Below, piece by piece: positions 1-6,691 of a stretch of DNA of 9,713 nt. Under the pieces are notes generated by a model. It was not told the DNA's origin. It did not search any database and saw nothing but the letters and a program-made list of their open reading frames with translations. Each line of letters begins with the position of its first letter. The stretch's first letter is position 1. The stretch spans positions 1 through 9,713 of the forward strand of contig JAUQYW010000093.1 of assembly GCA_030587525.1 (NCBI GenBank). Reading direction: 5' to 3'. Source of the stretch: Candidatus Sigynarchaeota archaeon. Its GTDB lineage: Archaea > Asgardarchaeota > Lokiarchaeia > Sigynarchaeales > Sigynarchaeaceae. The position numbers were made by a program, and so were the translations under genes.

Positions 1-1981
1 CGCCCCCGAAGCCATCGGACACGGCCAAGGTGAAATTGTATATGCCGACCGCGAGCGTGCCGAGCTGGATGCCGAACGGCACACCCGACGACCACGTGCC
101 TGACGTGAAATTGGTACCGTTGATGAACAGCGTGTACCGGGCCGCGCCCGTGCTCGTGTCCGTGATGACGATGTCGTGGAAGTAGGACGGGGAGGTGGCG
201 TTCCACGCGTGCAAGTTCAAGTGCGAGAAGGTGAGGACGGGGTCGAGGTTGTAGACCGTGACGCTGGCACGTGATTCCGTTATCCCGCCGATGCCGTCGT
301 GGAATTGGATAGACACGTTATGCAAACCGATGCCAAGGCTATCCACCTGCACCCATATAGCCCCAGATGGCCATATGGCCGAGTTATTGGTCCAGGTACT
401 ATTGGCGACCCGGGCGCCGTCGATGAAGGCTTCGTAGGTTGGCGACAAGATCGCCGTGTAATCGCGGACGGACCACGTCATGTTGTGCCCCGTGGTGCTG
501 TACTCGTACGACATGTTCGCGGGGGTTCTATAGATGACGGGCGGGTGATTCGTGACATTGGTGATGACCGTATCGCTGGCAGTGAGACCGAAGCCATCGT
601 TGACGATGATCGTGCAGTTGTACGAGCCGATGGTTGTCGACGGCACGATCTTGACGATCGGCGCGCCGGAAGTCCACAGCCCCGACGAGTCTTGCGAGCC
701 ATTAATGTACATCGTGTAGTTCGCGGTCGCAGTCGAGTTATCGGTCGCCGTCCACGTGATCGCGAGCGGGTCGTGATCCATGCCCGTGATATCGGCCGGG
801 GCATCGACGGCTGGCGGCGTGTTGGGGACTTCCAGCGACAAGAAGGTCGTCGGCGTGGTGCCATTCAAAGCCTCGCCCGCGACGAAGAACGTGTTGCCGG
901 GACCTGCTTGGATGCCGCACGCCCGCGACGACGTGGGTCCTGTCCAGATCTTCTTCCACAAGAACGAGCCTGACATGTTGAAGGCAGCGATGAGCATGCT
1001 CTGCGCGGGCACGCCGAAACTGGTCGTGGAACCGGTGACGATGAGCGTGTCGTTCACGACGGCCAAGCCGCCGATGCGCTCGTCATTGGTACCTCCCCAT
1101 TCCTCCCCCCAAGGACTGGTCATTGCTTCAGTATATTTTTCCAAATATACATTATCATCGATGCCCATGAAGGTTCCATCGCCCGCCGTATAGATAAATC
1201 CGCTATATTCGATGATTTCATTTCCATGGTCTTTGCCGTCTCCTAAATAGAAGGTCCCGTTAAAGACATTGTTTCCATTCAGATCGAATTTAACGAGGTT
1301 GGAAGAAGCACTATCACCTTCGATCGCATACAATCTATTGTTATGGACGATGCCATTCACGAACACTTCATCGATGAAATCATACCCCCAATTCGTATGC
1401 CACGCGGCAGCGCCCGCGCTATTAAACCTTGTGATGAACCCGTCCGTGTTGCTGGTCGTGTTGCCTTGGCCGCCGAGCCAGTACACGTCATTGCCGCCGA
1501 TGACTGCCTTGCGCCCATAATTGTATGTCGAATCGTTGTGCCACCGCTGCCACTGGAGCGTGCCGTTCAGCCAGTACTTTGCGAGATATGCTTTATCGAG
1601 ATGCGTCCCAGCGATGTAATAGCTCGTGCCGTTGACGACGAGGTCGTTCGGCACGCCTTGCACGGCGGCGGTCGTGTTCGTGAGCAGGTCGCCAGCCGTG
1701 TTGTAGTGCAAGAACGCCTTGTCTTGCGTGAGCAGGTAGATGTCGCTGCCTTGCATGGACATGAAGACCGTCTTGTTCCAGGCCGGCACGCGGCTGTACT
1801 TCGTCCAAGCCGTGTACGTCGTCGCGAGCGTGGAAATACCAATAGCCCGGGTCGATCCCGGGCGCGTGGGGTTCACTGCAGCATGCTGGTTGCCCGGCAC
1901 CAGCGTGATGCCGGCCAGCAACACGATGCTGCACGCCATCACGATCGGCAGCGTTCTCCAGTGCGATGCACGCGTGTCCAT
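1..1981 (-). CDS. Secreted surface protein: beta-propeller-like region plus Ig-like modules (partial, C-terminus outside window)
   Basis: The reading frame is open for 660 codons from the ATG at 1981 to the left edge, with no stop. The N-terminus (MDTRASHWRTLP, then a hydrophobic stretch to about residue 29) reads as a secretion signal. Residues about 45-385 contain repeated YLAKY-, TRFN- and LVKFDLNG-like strands alternating with GG/AG turns, which suggests a PQQ or SBBP-type beta-propeller. From about residue 386 there are Ig/cadherin-like modules starting near 386, 477 and 576, marked by PPAV, HPPVI and DPVLTF and by repeated VNDGFG/SDGFGG motifs. I count about 24 N-x-S/T sequons, fitting a heavily glycosylated extracellular protein. 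The start is supported by GGTGA six bases upstream and an in-frame TGA two codons before it. The substrate or partner is unknown; adhesion or cell-surface binding is an inference. A C-terminal anchor would lie outside the window. Confidence 0.85.
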   Translation of the reverse strand, partial: MDTRASHWRTLPIVMACSIVLLAGITLVPGNQHAAVNPTRPGSTRAIGISTLATTYTAWTKYSRVPAWNKTVFMSMQGSDIYLLTQDKAFLHYNTAGDLLTNTTAAVQGVPNDLVVNGTSYYIAGTHLDKAYLAKYWLNGTLQWQRWHNDSTYNYGRKAVIGGNDVYWLGGQGNTTSNTDGFITRFNSAGAAAWHTNWGYDFIDEVFVNGIVHNNRLYAIEGDSASSNLVKFDLNGNNVFNGTFYLGDGKDHGNEIIEYSGFIYTAGDGTFMGIDDNVYLEKYTEAMTSPWGEEWGGTNDERIGGLAVVNDTLIVTGSTTSFGVPAQSMLIAAFNMSGSFLWKKIWTGPTSSRACGIQAGPGNTFFVAGEALNGTTPTTFLSLEVPNTPPAVDAPADITGMDHDPLAITWTATDNSTATANYTMYINGSQDSSGLWTSGAPIVKIVPSTTIGSYNCTIIVNDGFGLTASDTVITNVTNHPPVIYRTPANMSYEYSTTGHNMTWSVRDYTAILSPTYEAFIDGARVANSTWTNNSAIWPSGAIWVQVDSLGIGLHNVSIQFHDGIGGITESRASVTVYNLDPVLTFSHLNLHAWNATSPSYFHDIVITDTSTGAARYTLFINGTNFTSGTWSSGVPFGIQLGTLAVGIYNFTLAVSDGFGG

Positions 1982-2030
1982 GTGGTATCACCAGTCGTCC
2001 AGTTCTCGCAATATTGAAATCTCGTTCGGC

Positions 2031-2038
2031 TTATTAAT
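2031..2038 (-). promoter_or_regulatory. Putative TATA box for the minus-strand surface protein
   Basis: Read on the minus strand this is ATTAATAA, about 50 bases before the ATG at 1981. With the usual archaeal spacing, transcription would begin near 2010, giving a leader of about 30 bases that contains the GGTGA site. Suggested by position and composition only. Confidence 0.4.
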
Positions 2039-2094
2039 GTCTATCGAACGTTTCTTATGGACATCAGCAACGAGTGGTTCCCACGTGGAAGGCG

Positions 2095-2409
2095 CTATTC
2101 CTGAATATCCTTGATCGTGACTACCAAGGTAGAGATGTTCTTAGTTCGTAAAATGCGCCGCAGTTCCTTCTCGTAATACATGCAAGATGAGCAGCCGAAT
2201 CCGTATTTCTGGATCACCCGGTCGTTCGAATCGTGCATTGCTTTGATCGCAGTTGTTATGAAGTCAACAGCAGGCATGATTTCAGATTTTTTGAAATAGG
2301 CCAATGCCGCTGTGCTCGGAAACATGATTTCACAGTCGAAATCTTCGCCAGCACTGGTTTCATCGTGATTTTCCGGTTTAAACTCCGCGATGAGCTTTAC
2401 CATCGGCAT
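2095..2409 (-). CDS. Hypothetical small protein with a CxxC motif (104 aa)
   Basis: I do not recognise a family. The composition is that of a soluble protein: charged, with no signal peptide or membrane segment. The N-terminal strand (MVKLIAEFKPE) is followed by an acidic stretch with Cys26, a helical-looking middle (about residues 44-68), and GFGCSSCMYYEKEL at about 70-83 with Cys73 and Cys76, then a final strand (STLVVTIKDIQE). A single CxxC could bind metal with another chain or act as a thiol pair; this is a guess. The start at 2409 is preferred to the ATG at 2403 because GAGG lies about eight bases upstream of it. A CATATTT stretch on the minus strand near 2447-2453 could be its TATA box. 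It lies 113 bases upstream of the surface protein on the same strand, but that gene seems to have its own promoter. Confidence 0.6.
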   Translation of the reverse strand: MPMVKLIAEFKPENHDETSAGEDFDCEIMFPSTAALAYFKKSEIMPAVDFITTAIKAMHDSNDRVIQKYGFGCSSCMYYEKELRRILRTKNISTLVVTIKDIQE

Positions 2410-2499
2410 GTCGTTGATCCTCGCGAGGTTCAGAGCACTATACTGAAATATGGTTACCGAAAGAATGATCTCGACTTGCCTAAAGAAGTGAATGGTAGA

Positions 2500-2513
2500 T
2501 TTAATTTTATAAG
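2500..2513 (+). promoter_or_regulatory. Putative TATA box for the SIS-domain gene
   Basis: An AT-rich stretch ends in TTTATAAG at 2506-2513, close to the archaeal TATA consensus. Transcription would start at about 2535-2540, leaving a leader of about 30-40 bases. It lies in the 161-base gap between the divergent minus-strand small gene and the plus-strand SIS gene. Confidence 0.5.
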
Positions 2514-2570
2514 ATTCATAAGTTACATGTAATTATCGTCGTTTTTCCAAATCGCAGTAGGGCTGGTGAC

Positions 2571-3710
2571 ATGACTGATATGTCTGGTTTGAACATTTTT
2601 TTCGGAGCACAAAAATATCTTACTGATTGCGTGCGCGATTCGATAAAAGCATTAGATACCGAACGTCTCAAGAATCTGTTCTCGATTCTCATCGAAGGTA
2701 GGAAGCACAACATCATTGTAGATGGCCAGGGCAGGTCGCTCCAAAGCATCCTGCTCGTCGAAGACTGCCTGGAACACAACGGTTTCCCGATCATCCTTCC
2801 GGCGATGAATGCATCGCTACGGCCTTGGGATCGCAATGACATCTTTTTTTTCAATTCGGGCTCGGGTTCAGGATCCCCGATATCGCACGCCCAGGCTGCT
2901 AAAAAAGACGGCTTGCGCGTCATAGGAATGACATACAACGCGAACCTCTTAGATTTTCCCGATGCCCTGGTTCTTGCACCATCGAAAAACAAGAACGCAT
3001 TGTACTCCCCCTTGGGTACAGAATTTGAGCTCAGTTCTGCGGTGATTGGCGCGGCCATTGGTTACAGCGTTCGAGAAACGATACAGCAATCGATGGAGGA
3101 TTTCGAGCAATCTTCCCAGCAAATCGTTTCATTATTCGATAGCACCCGTACCTATTTCGAGGAGAACCTGGAAATGCTGATGGCATATATCTCGCTCATT
3201 TCAAACTATATTTGTTGCGAAAACAAGAACCAAGTGTATTTCAGAGGCGTCGGGCGGGACATGATCGTTAATCAGGTCGCTGCCATCCGTTACGGTCACT
3301 TGCGCAAGGAACCAGACAAGGATCTCCGGGTGATCTACGAGGGCCATTGGGATCTTCGAAAGGAAAACGATCTCGTCATCCTCACGTCTGGTAGCGGCTC
3401 CACGTCGCAAACCATGGATTATGCTTTGCAAGCCTTCGTTTCAGGCCTTCGCGTTTTCGGCATCACGTCATTCGCGAATTCCGACCTTGGTCGCTTCACT
3501 AAACGGTGCGATGGTTGCCTGGTCGTGCCCGGGCGCAAAGATCCCTTCTCTATGTACAACGTGATTCACACGCAGCGGGCCAATTTCTTGCCTGAATTCG
3601 AGCTGAACGTGTACCTCACGCTCGACGCCTTGCTTGCCCAGATCGCCGCGAATCACGGCATCACCGAGGAAGACATGCGGAAATCCCACCGGTTGAAAGC
3701 GTTGGAGTGA
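2571..3710 (+). CDS. Double SIS-domain sugar-phosphate isomerase-like protein (6-phospho-3-hexuloisomerase family, tandem)
   Basis: The 379 residues contain two SIS domains, each about the length of a single-domain 6-phospho-3-hexuloisomerase (PHI). Domain 1 has VDGQGRS at 50-56, a phosphosugar-loop motif NSGSGSGSP at 95-103, and GTEFELSSA at 149-157. Domain 2 repeats the order: RGVGRD at 225-230, TSGSGSTSQ at 272-280, and EFELN at 342-346 followed by LDALLAQI. The GxGRS, SGSG and FE blocks and their order match PHI, which interconverts 3-hexulose-6-phosphate and fructose-6-phosphate in the RuMP pathway that many archaea use for pentose synthesis. The true substrate is uncertain, since SIS domains also occur in sugar-responsive regulators; no DNA-binding domain is visible. 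GGTGA at 2565-2569 sits only one base before this ATG but ten bases before the ATG at 2580, so the protein may start at Met4. A T-rich tract follows the stop. Confidence 0.85.
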   Translation: MTDMSGLNIFFGAQKYLTDCVRDSIKALDTERLKNLFSILIEGRKHNIIVDGQGRSLQSILLVEDCLEHNGFPIILPAMNASLRPWDRNDIFFFNSGSGSGSPISHAQAAKKDGLRVIGMTYNANLLDFPDALVLAPSKNKNALYSPLGTEFELSSAVIGAAIGYSVRETIQQSMEDFEQSSQQIVSLFDSTRTYFEENLEMLMAYISLISNYICCENKNQVYFRGVGRDMIVNQVAAIRYGHLRKEPDKDLRVIYEGHWDLRKENDLVILTSGSGSTSQTMDYALQAFVSGLRVFGITSFANSDLGRFTKRCDGCLVVPGRKDPFSMYNVIHTQRANFLPEFELNVYLTLDALLAQIAANHGITEEDMRKSHRLKALE

Positions 3711-3733
3711 ATTTTCATTTTTCTTTTCCTTTT
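3711..3733 (+). terminator. T-rich archaeal-type terminator after the SIS gene
   Basis: A pyrimidine tract with several runs of 3-5 T begins directly after the TGA. There is no obvious hairpin, as is usual for archaeal termination. It may be leaky, because the next gene starts 35 bases later. Confidence 0.4.
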
Positions 3734-3768
3734 GATCATCTTGATATCCCTAGACGCCGGTATGATCC

Positions 3769-4680
3769 ATGAAACCACTCGATGTCATCATCGATACCGA
3801 TATAGGCTCCGATATCGATGATGCCTATGCATTGGCTCTTGCGATACGTGGACCATTAAATCTTCTCGGCGTATCGACTGTATCAGGCAATACCATAACA
3901 CGAGGCGCCATTGTCAAGAAAATGCTTGCGATCGAGAATAAACCCGGCATTCCCGTGTTTGCGGGAAAACAATCCCGTGCGTTGATGGTATATGGAATAT
4001 GGGTTAAAGGGAACGAAAATATCGAGGTAAATCCAGACCTGGATGCTATGGTCGAGTTCTATTGGCACAGCATCGAACGCAGCACGGACGGTGCCGTCCA
4101 TATCGTGGGAATCGGCCCGCTATCGAACCTTGCTGCCATCCGTGAACGGAATCCCGCCAGATTTGACGAGATGGTGGTCCTAATGATAATGGGCGGTGCT
4201 ATTTACAAATCATACTATGGCACATTGCATCTCTTGCCTGAATACAACATCGCTATGGACAAGCAAGCGGCAAGGGAAATCTTTGCATCGAAAGTTGCGC
4301 TGACCGTTGTGCCACTTGACGTCACGATGGCCATGAAAATGGCGGCGCGGGATTTTGAATTCCTCGAAGCCAAGTCACGTGATGACGCGTTGATCGCGGG
4401 CTTGTTGGAAATGACCCGGATCTTCCAATCGCATTGGATCGGGCACAGGATGCCGATTTTGCACGATCCCGCGACCCTCGGAGTTTTACTAGATAATACC
4501 CTTGGAACTTTTACTCCATTACCATTGATCATAACGCGCGGCGGATTTACCCGCCAAGTCAAAAGAAAATCGCCTGGAATCATTGATAAAAAAGTCTGCC
4601 TTGATATGGACAAGCAGCGGTTTTTCGATCTATTTTACCGCACGCTGGTTGGCCATGGACCGCCAGGTTCACCGCCTTGA
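3769..4680 (+). CDS. Inosine/uridine-preferring nucleoside hydrolase family protein
   Basis: This 303-residue protein has the normal length and motif order of the IUNH family, which cleaves the N-glycosidic bond of ribonucleosides to free base and ribose using a bound calcium. Visible are the N-terminal calcium-binding Asp cluster DTDIGSDIDDA (residues 9-19), SGN at 39-41, VGIGPLSNLA at 113-122, MGGA at 141-144, the ribose-binding block EYNIAMD at 158-164, VPLDVT at 181-186, and the catalytic-type HDP at 232-234 (His232, Asp233). All metal and ribose ligands expected for an active enzyme appear present. It is cytoplasmic, with no signal peptide. No strong ribosome binding site is seen before the ATG; a GATATC stretch about 25 bases upstream could allow a near-leaderless start, or it may be read through from the SIS gene. 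Its end overlaps the start of the phosphatase gene. Base preference cannot be told from sequence. Confidence 0.92.
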   Translation: MKPLDVIIDTDIGSDIDDAYALALAIRGPLNLLGVSTVSGNTITRGAIVKKMLAIENKPGIPVFAGKQSRALMVYGIWVKGNENIEVNPDLDAMVEFYWHSIERSTDGAVHIVGIGPLSNLAAIRERNPARFDEMVVLMIMGGAIYKSYYGTLHLLPEYNIAMDKQAAREIFASKVALTVVPLDVTMAMKMAARDFEFLEAKSRDDALIAGLLEMTRIFQSHWIGHRMPILHDPATLGVLLDNTLGTFTPLPLIITRGGFTRQVKRKSPGIIDKKVCLDMDKQRFFDLFYRTLVGHGPPGSPP

Positions 4681-5608
4681 TGACTTTTCCCCAATGCAGA
4701 AGGTGCAAATCGTGTCCATCATAGATAAACGCAAAGTGCTCCGCTTGTTGTCGGATGCGACCGAGGTTGCCAAGTCATTCCCGCGATTAATCGAGCTTGA
4801 GCTCCTTCCTGATGAAAGCATCACGATCGTGGGTGACACGCATGGCGACATCGACATGCTCAAGAAAATAATCGGCCAGTTCTTGCCAGATTCATTCAAT
4901 CAAAGAGGGGAACGGCTCTTGTTCCTTGGAGATTATGTTGATCGGAACGAGCACGATATCGAAAATATCAATTATCTCTTGAAATTGATGGCGGAAGTAC
5001 CCTCCAGGCTGATGATGCTCCGCGGCAACCACGAGGAACATTACTGCAATCTCAATTATGGATTTTACGACAACTTGGTAAACGCGGGTCTCGATGAATA
5101 CTATTCCATGTATGAAGGCGTGTTCCGCTTGTTGCCAGTCGCGTGCGTGATACGAAACTTGCACGTGTTCTGCTGCCACGGCATGGTTCCCGAGCTCCGC
5201 GGTGCGGTGATGCTCGCCGAGATCGCGAACGTTCCCCGCGCTTCCAGGTCGGAAGAATGGGATCCAATCACGACCCAGCTGCTGTGGAATGATCCCAGCC
5301 AAGAAGAAGCGGAATTCAGCGAGCCGAGTATCAGAGGCATTGGGATTGAAATGGGGAAGCGCGACCTGGACGATTTCTTGAAAGCAAATGGCCTCAAACT
5401 GGTGATACGCTCGCATCAAGCTTTTCCGGAAGGATTCAAATTGCTCCTGGGAGGTAAGGTCTTGTCCATTTTTTCCACGCCGAATTATGGCATGGCCCAA
5501 AACGATGCAACGATCGCGAGGCTTCATGGCGACGGCCGCGTTGACATTTTAAAGGCAGGAATCGATGACAAGGAATTTTCCATAGTTGAGACGATGAAAT
5601 TATCGTGA
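4655..5608 (+). CDS. PPP-family serine/threonine protein phosphatase, PP1/PP2A-like
   Basis: From the Met at 4655 the protein has 317 residues and carries the full metallophosphatase motif set: VGDTHGD (Asp61, His63), LGDYVDR (Asp93, Asp96, Arg97), LRGNHEE (Asn125, His126), FCCHG (His175) and RSHQ (His254). Beyond the metal ligands it has features of the eukaryotic PP1/PP2A branch rather than of ApaH: LLWNDP, an RGIG block with Arg227, and FSTPNYG, equivalent to the eukaryotic FSAPNYC loop. It probably removes phosphate from Ser/Thr of proteins, using two metal ions. One deviation is Asn instead of Gly after GDYVDR. The start is uncertain: the frame is open back to an ATG at 4583, deep inside the nucleoside hydrolase gene, and an ATG at 4694 is also possible. 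The chosen start overlaps the upstream gene by 26 bases, which suggests translational coupling. No signal peptide or membrane segment is seen. Confidence 0.9.
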   Translation: MDRQVHRLDDFSPMQKVQIVSIIDKRKVLRLLSDATEVAKSFPRLIELELLPDESITIVGDTHGDIDMLKKIIGQFLPDSFNQRGERLLFLGDYVDRNEHDIENINYLLKLMAEVPSRLMMLRGNHEEHYCNLNYGFYDNLVNAGLDEYYSMYEGVFRLLPVACVIRNLHVFCCHGMVPELRGAVMLAEIANVPRASRSEEWDPITTQLLWNDPSQEEAEFSEPSIRGIGIEMGKRDLDDFLKANGLKLVIRSHQAFPEGFKLLLGGKVLSIFSTPNYGMAQNDATIARLHGDGRVDILKAGIDDKEFSIVETMKLS

Positions 5609-5783
5609 TTGCCTAATCATGATGCGCTGATTCGATTTGATCATGTTGATCGCACGTGAAATTGGTAAAAAAATGTACCCGTGCTTCATGAAAGCCATCA
5701 TCGACCGGCTTGTTTTTTAAAAAGGAAAGGTTTTATGAAATCGCAGAGATATTTGTACATAAAAGACACGAAGCTGACGACCA
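5609..5783 (+). promoter_or_regulatory. Intergenic region with candidate promoters for the proteasome beta-like gene
   Basis: Three AT-rich stretches could act as TATA boxes: GGTAAAAAAATG near 5663-5674, TTTTTTAAAA at about 5713-5722, and ACATAAAAGA at about 5757-5766. Each implies a different leader: the first would include the short open frame at 5735, the second would start just past its ATG, and the third would give a nearly leaderless message for the ATG at 5784. The sequence alone does not decide. No clear terminator for the phosphatase gene is visible here. Confidence 0.3.
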
Positions 5784-5797
5784 ATGAAGCTGCTTGA
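5735..5797 (+). other. Possible 20-codon leader ORF overlapping the proteasome beta-like start
   Basis: A purine-rich AGGAAAGG four bases before the ATG at 5735 is the best ribosome-binding-like site in this gap, yet the frame it serves (MKSQRYLYIK...) ends after 20 codons at TGA 5795-5797, overlapping the start at 5784 by 14 bases in another frame. It could be a leader peptide, chance, or the remnant of a longer N-terminus separated by a frameshift. Confidence 0.2.
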
Positions 5798-6464
5798 CAG
5801 TCGAATTAACATGGATGGGCGCGCGATTGGCGTAGACACGCCCAAGGCGCAAGAAGTTCAAATCGTGATTCCTGGTGCCGTGTCCGTCGGGATAAAATGC
5901 AAGGATGGCGTTGTTCTTGCTAATGAGCGTCGTTCCATTTGGAGTTACACGATCATTTCAAAAAGCGTAAAAAAGGTTTTCCGGATCACGGATCGCATCG
6001 GTTTCACGATTGCCGGTCTTATATCGGACATGCAGATGCTCACGAAAATAATACGTGCAAATGCGAACTTGTACGAGCTCGATAAGGAAACCCCTATCAA
6101 GGTCAAATCCCTGACGAAGTTACTCGCGAACTTCTTATATCAACGAAAAATGGCACCGTTGTACACGCAAGTCATCGTGGGTGGCGTTGATGAGGACGGC
6201 CCTCAATTATACACGCTCGATCCAATTGGTAGCCTTTTACCTGATGATTTCGCGGCTGTTGGTTCCGCTACAACATTGGCAATAAGTATTCTCGAAGCGG
6301 AATACACGCCCGACATCACCGTGGAGAAAGCCAAGGTGCTCGTGGAAAAAGCAATCATCAACTCGATCAAGCGCGACGCGACGGTTGGTGATGGCATCGA
6401 TATGCTGGTCATTACCAAGGCCGGATCCCAAGGGTTTTCCAAGGATCTCCCCGGTATGAAGTAA
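5784..6464 (+). CDS. Proteasome beta-type subunit lacking the Thr1 nucleophile (probably inactive)
   Basis: The 226 residues show the proteasome beta fold: VGIKCKDGVVLANERR at 35-50, FTIAGLISDMQ at 74-84, QVIVGGVDEDG at 129-139 and GIDMLVITKAG near the end. It lacks the N-terminal helix signature of alpha subunits. Aligned from memory with the Thermoplasma beta subunit, offset 32, Gly31 equals Gly-1, but the catalytic Thr1 is Ala32. Glu48 (17), Lys64 (33), Ser161 (129) and Asp198 (166) are kept; the Ser169 equivalent is Val201. Without Thr1 the chain should neither self-process nor cut peptides, so the 31-residue extension would stay attached. It may be a structural or regulatory ring subunit beside an active beta encoded elsewhere; an inactive beta paralog is known in Crenarchaeota. 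No ribosome binding site precedes this ATG; Met10 (5811) is an alternative start. Confidence 0.85.
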   Translation: MKLLDSRINMDGRAIGVDTPKAQEVQIVIPGAVSVGIKCKDGVVLANERRSIWSYTIISKSVKKVFRITDRIGFTIAGLISDMQMLTKIIRANANLYELDKETPIKVKSLTKLLANFLYQRKMAPLYTQVIVGGVDEDGPQLYTLDPIGSLLPDDFAAVGSATTLAISILEAEYTPDITVEKAKVLVEKAIINSIKRDATVGDGIDMLVITKAGSQGFSKDLPGMK

Positions 6465-6486
6465 TTTTAAAAATCTTCTTTTTTTC
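6465..6486 (+). terminator. T-rich terminator after the proteasome beta-like gene
   Basis: AT-rich sequence follows the TAA and ends in a T-rich run (TCTTCTTTTTTTC, 6474-6486). This resembles archaeal oligo-T termination and suggests that the downstream PlsC-like gene is transcribed separately. Confidence 0.5.
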
Positions 6487-6628
6487 AATGTTCCGCGTGG
6501 AAAGTAATAACGATAAAAAGAATAGTCTATCATGATTTATGGAATCGTTTTTTGGCTCTTTTATCTTCCTTTTGACTTCAGCTGAGCATTTGTTCTTTCA
6601 AAAGGAATTTAATTCACGGATCGATTCA

Positions 6629-6637
6629 ATAAATAAG
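6629..6637 (+). promoter_or_regulatory. Putative TATA box for the PlsC-like gene
   Basis: ATAAATAAG lies about 60 bases before the ATG at 6692, predicting a start of transcription near 6658 and a leader of about 34 bases. It argues against the upstream in-frame ATG at 6539, which would place the promoter inside the coding region. A weaker AT-rich stretch (GATAAAAAG) lies near 6511-6519. Confidence 0.4.
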
Positions 6638-6691
6638 AAAAGATGTAATCATGAATGGAATTCTACCTATCATTTGGGAAAAGTGAACGTG

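Noticed and set aside
299..973. Long plus-strand open frame of 224 codons, with shorter ones at 780-1193 and 1343-2017
   Set aside because: They lie antisense to the minus-strand surface protein, are rich in Arg, Val, Asp and Gly without any domain pattern, and arise from that gene's codon bias. The minus frame is longer and has a signal peptide and a ribosome binding site.
478..1991. Minus-strand open frames at 478-864, 738-959, 1567-1842 and 1593-1991
   Set aside because: They are in other frames of the same gene, with Arg/Ser/Thr-rich low-complexity translations; the 1-1981 frame explains the region.
2516..3058. Minus-strand open frame of 180 codons opposite the SIS gene
   Set aside because: The plus strand encodes a clear SIS-domain protein with family motifs across this span.
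4583..4654. N-terminal extension of the phosphatase back to the ATG at 4583
   Set aside because: It would overlap the nucleoside hydrolase by almost 100 bases, and PP1-like enzymes need no such extension.
6539..6691. N-terminal extension of the PlsC-like protein back to the ATG at 6539
   Set aside because: The composition is unlike the rest of the protein, there is no ribosome binding site, and a TATA-like box falls inside it.
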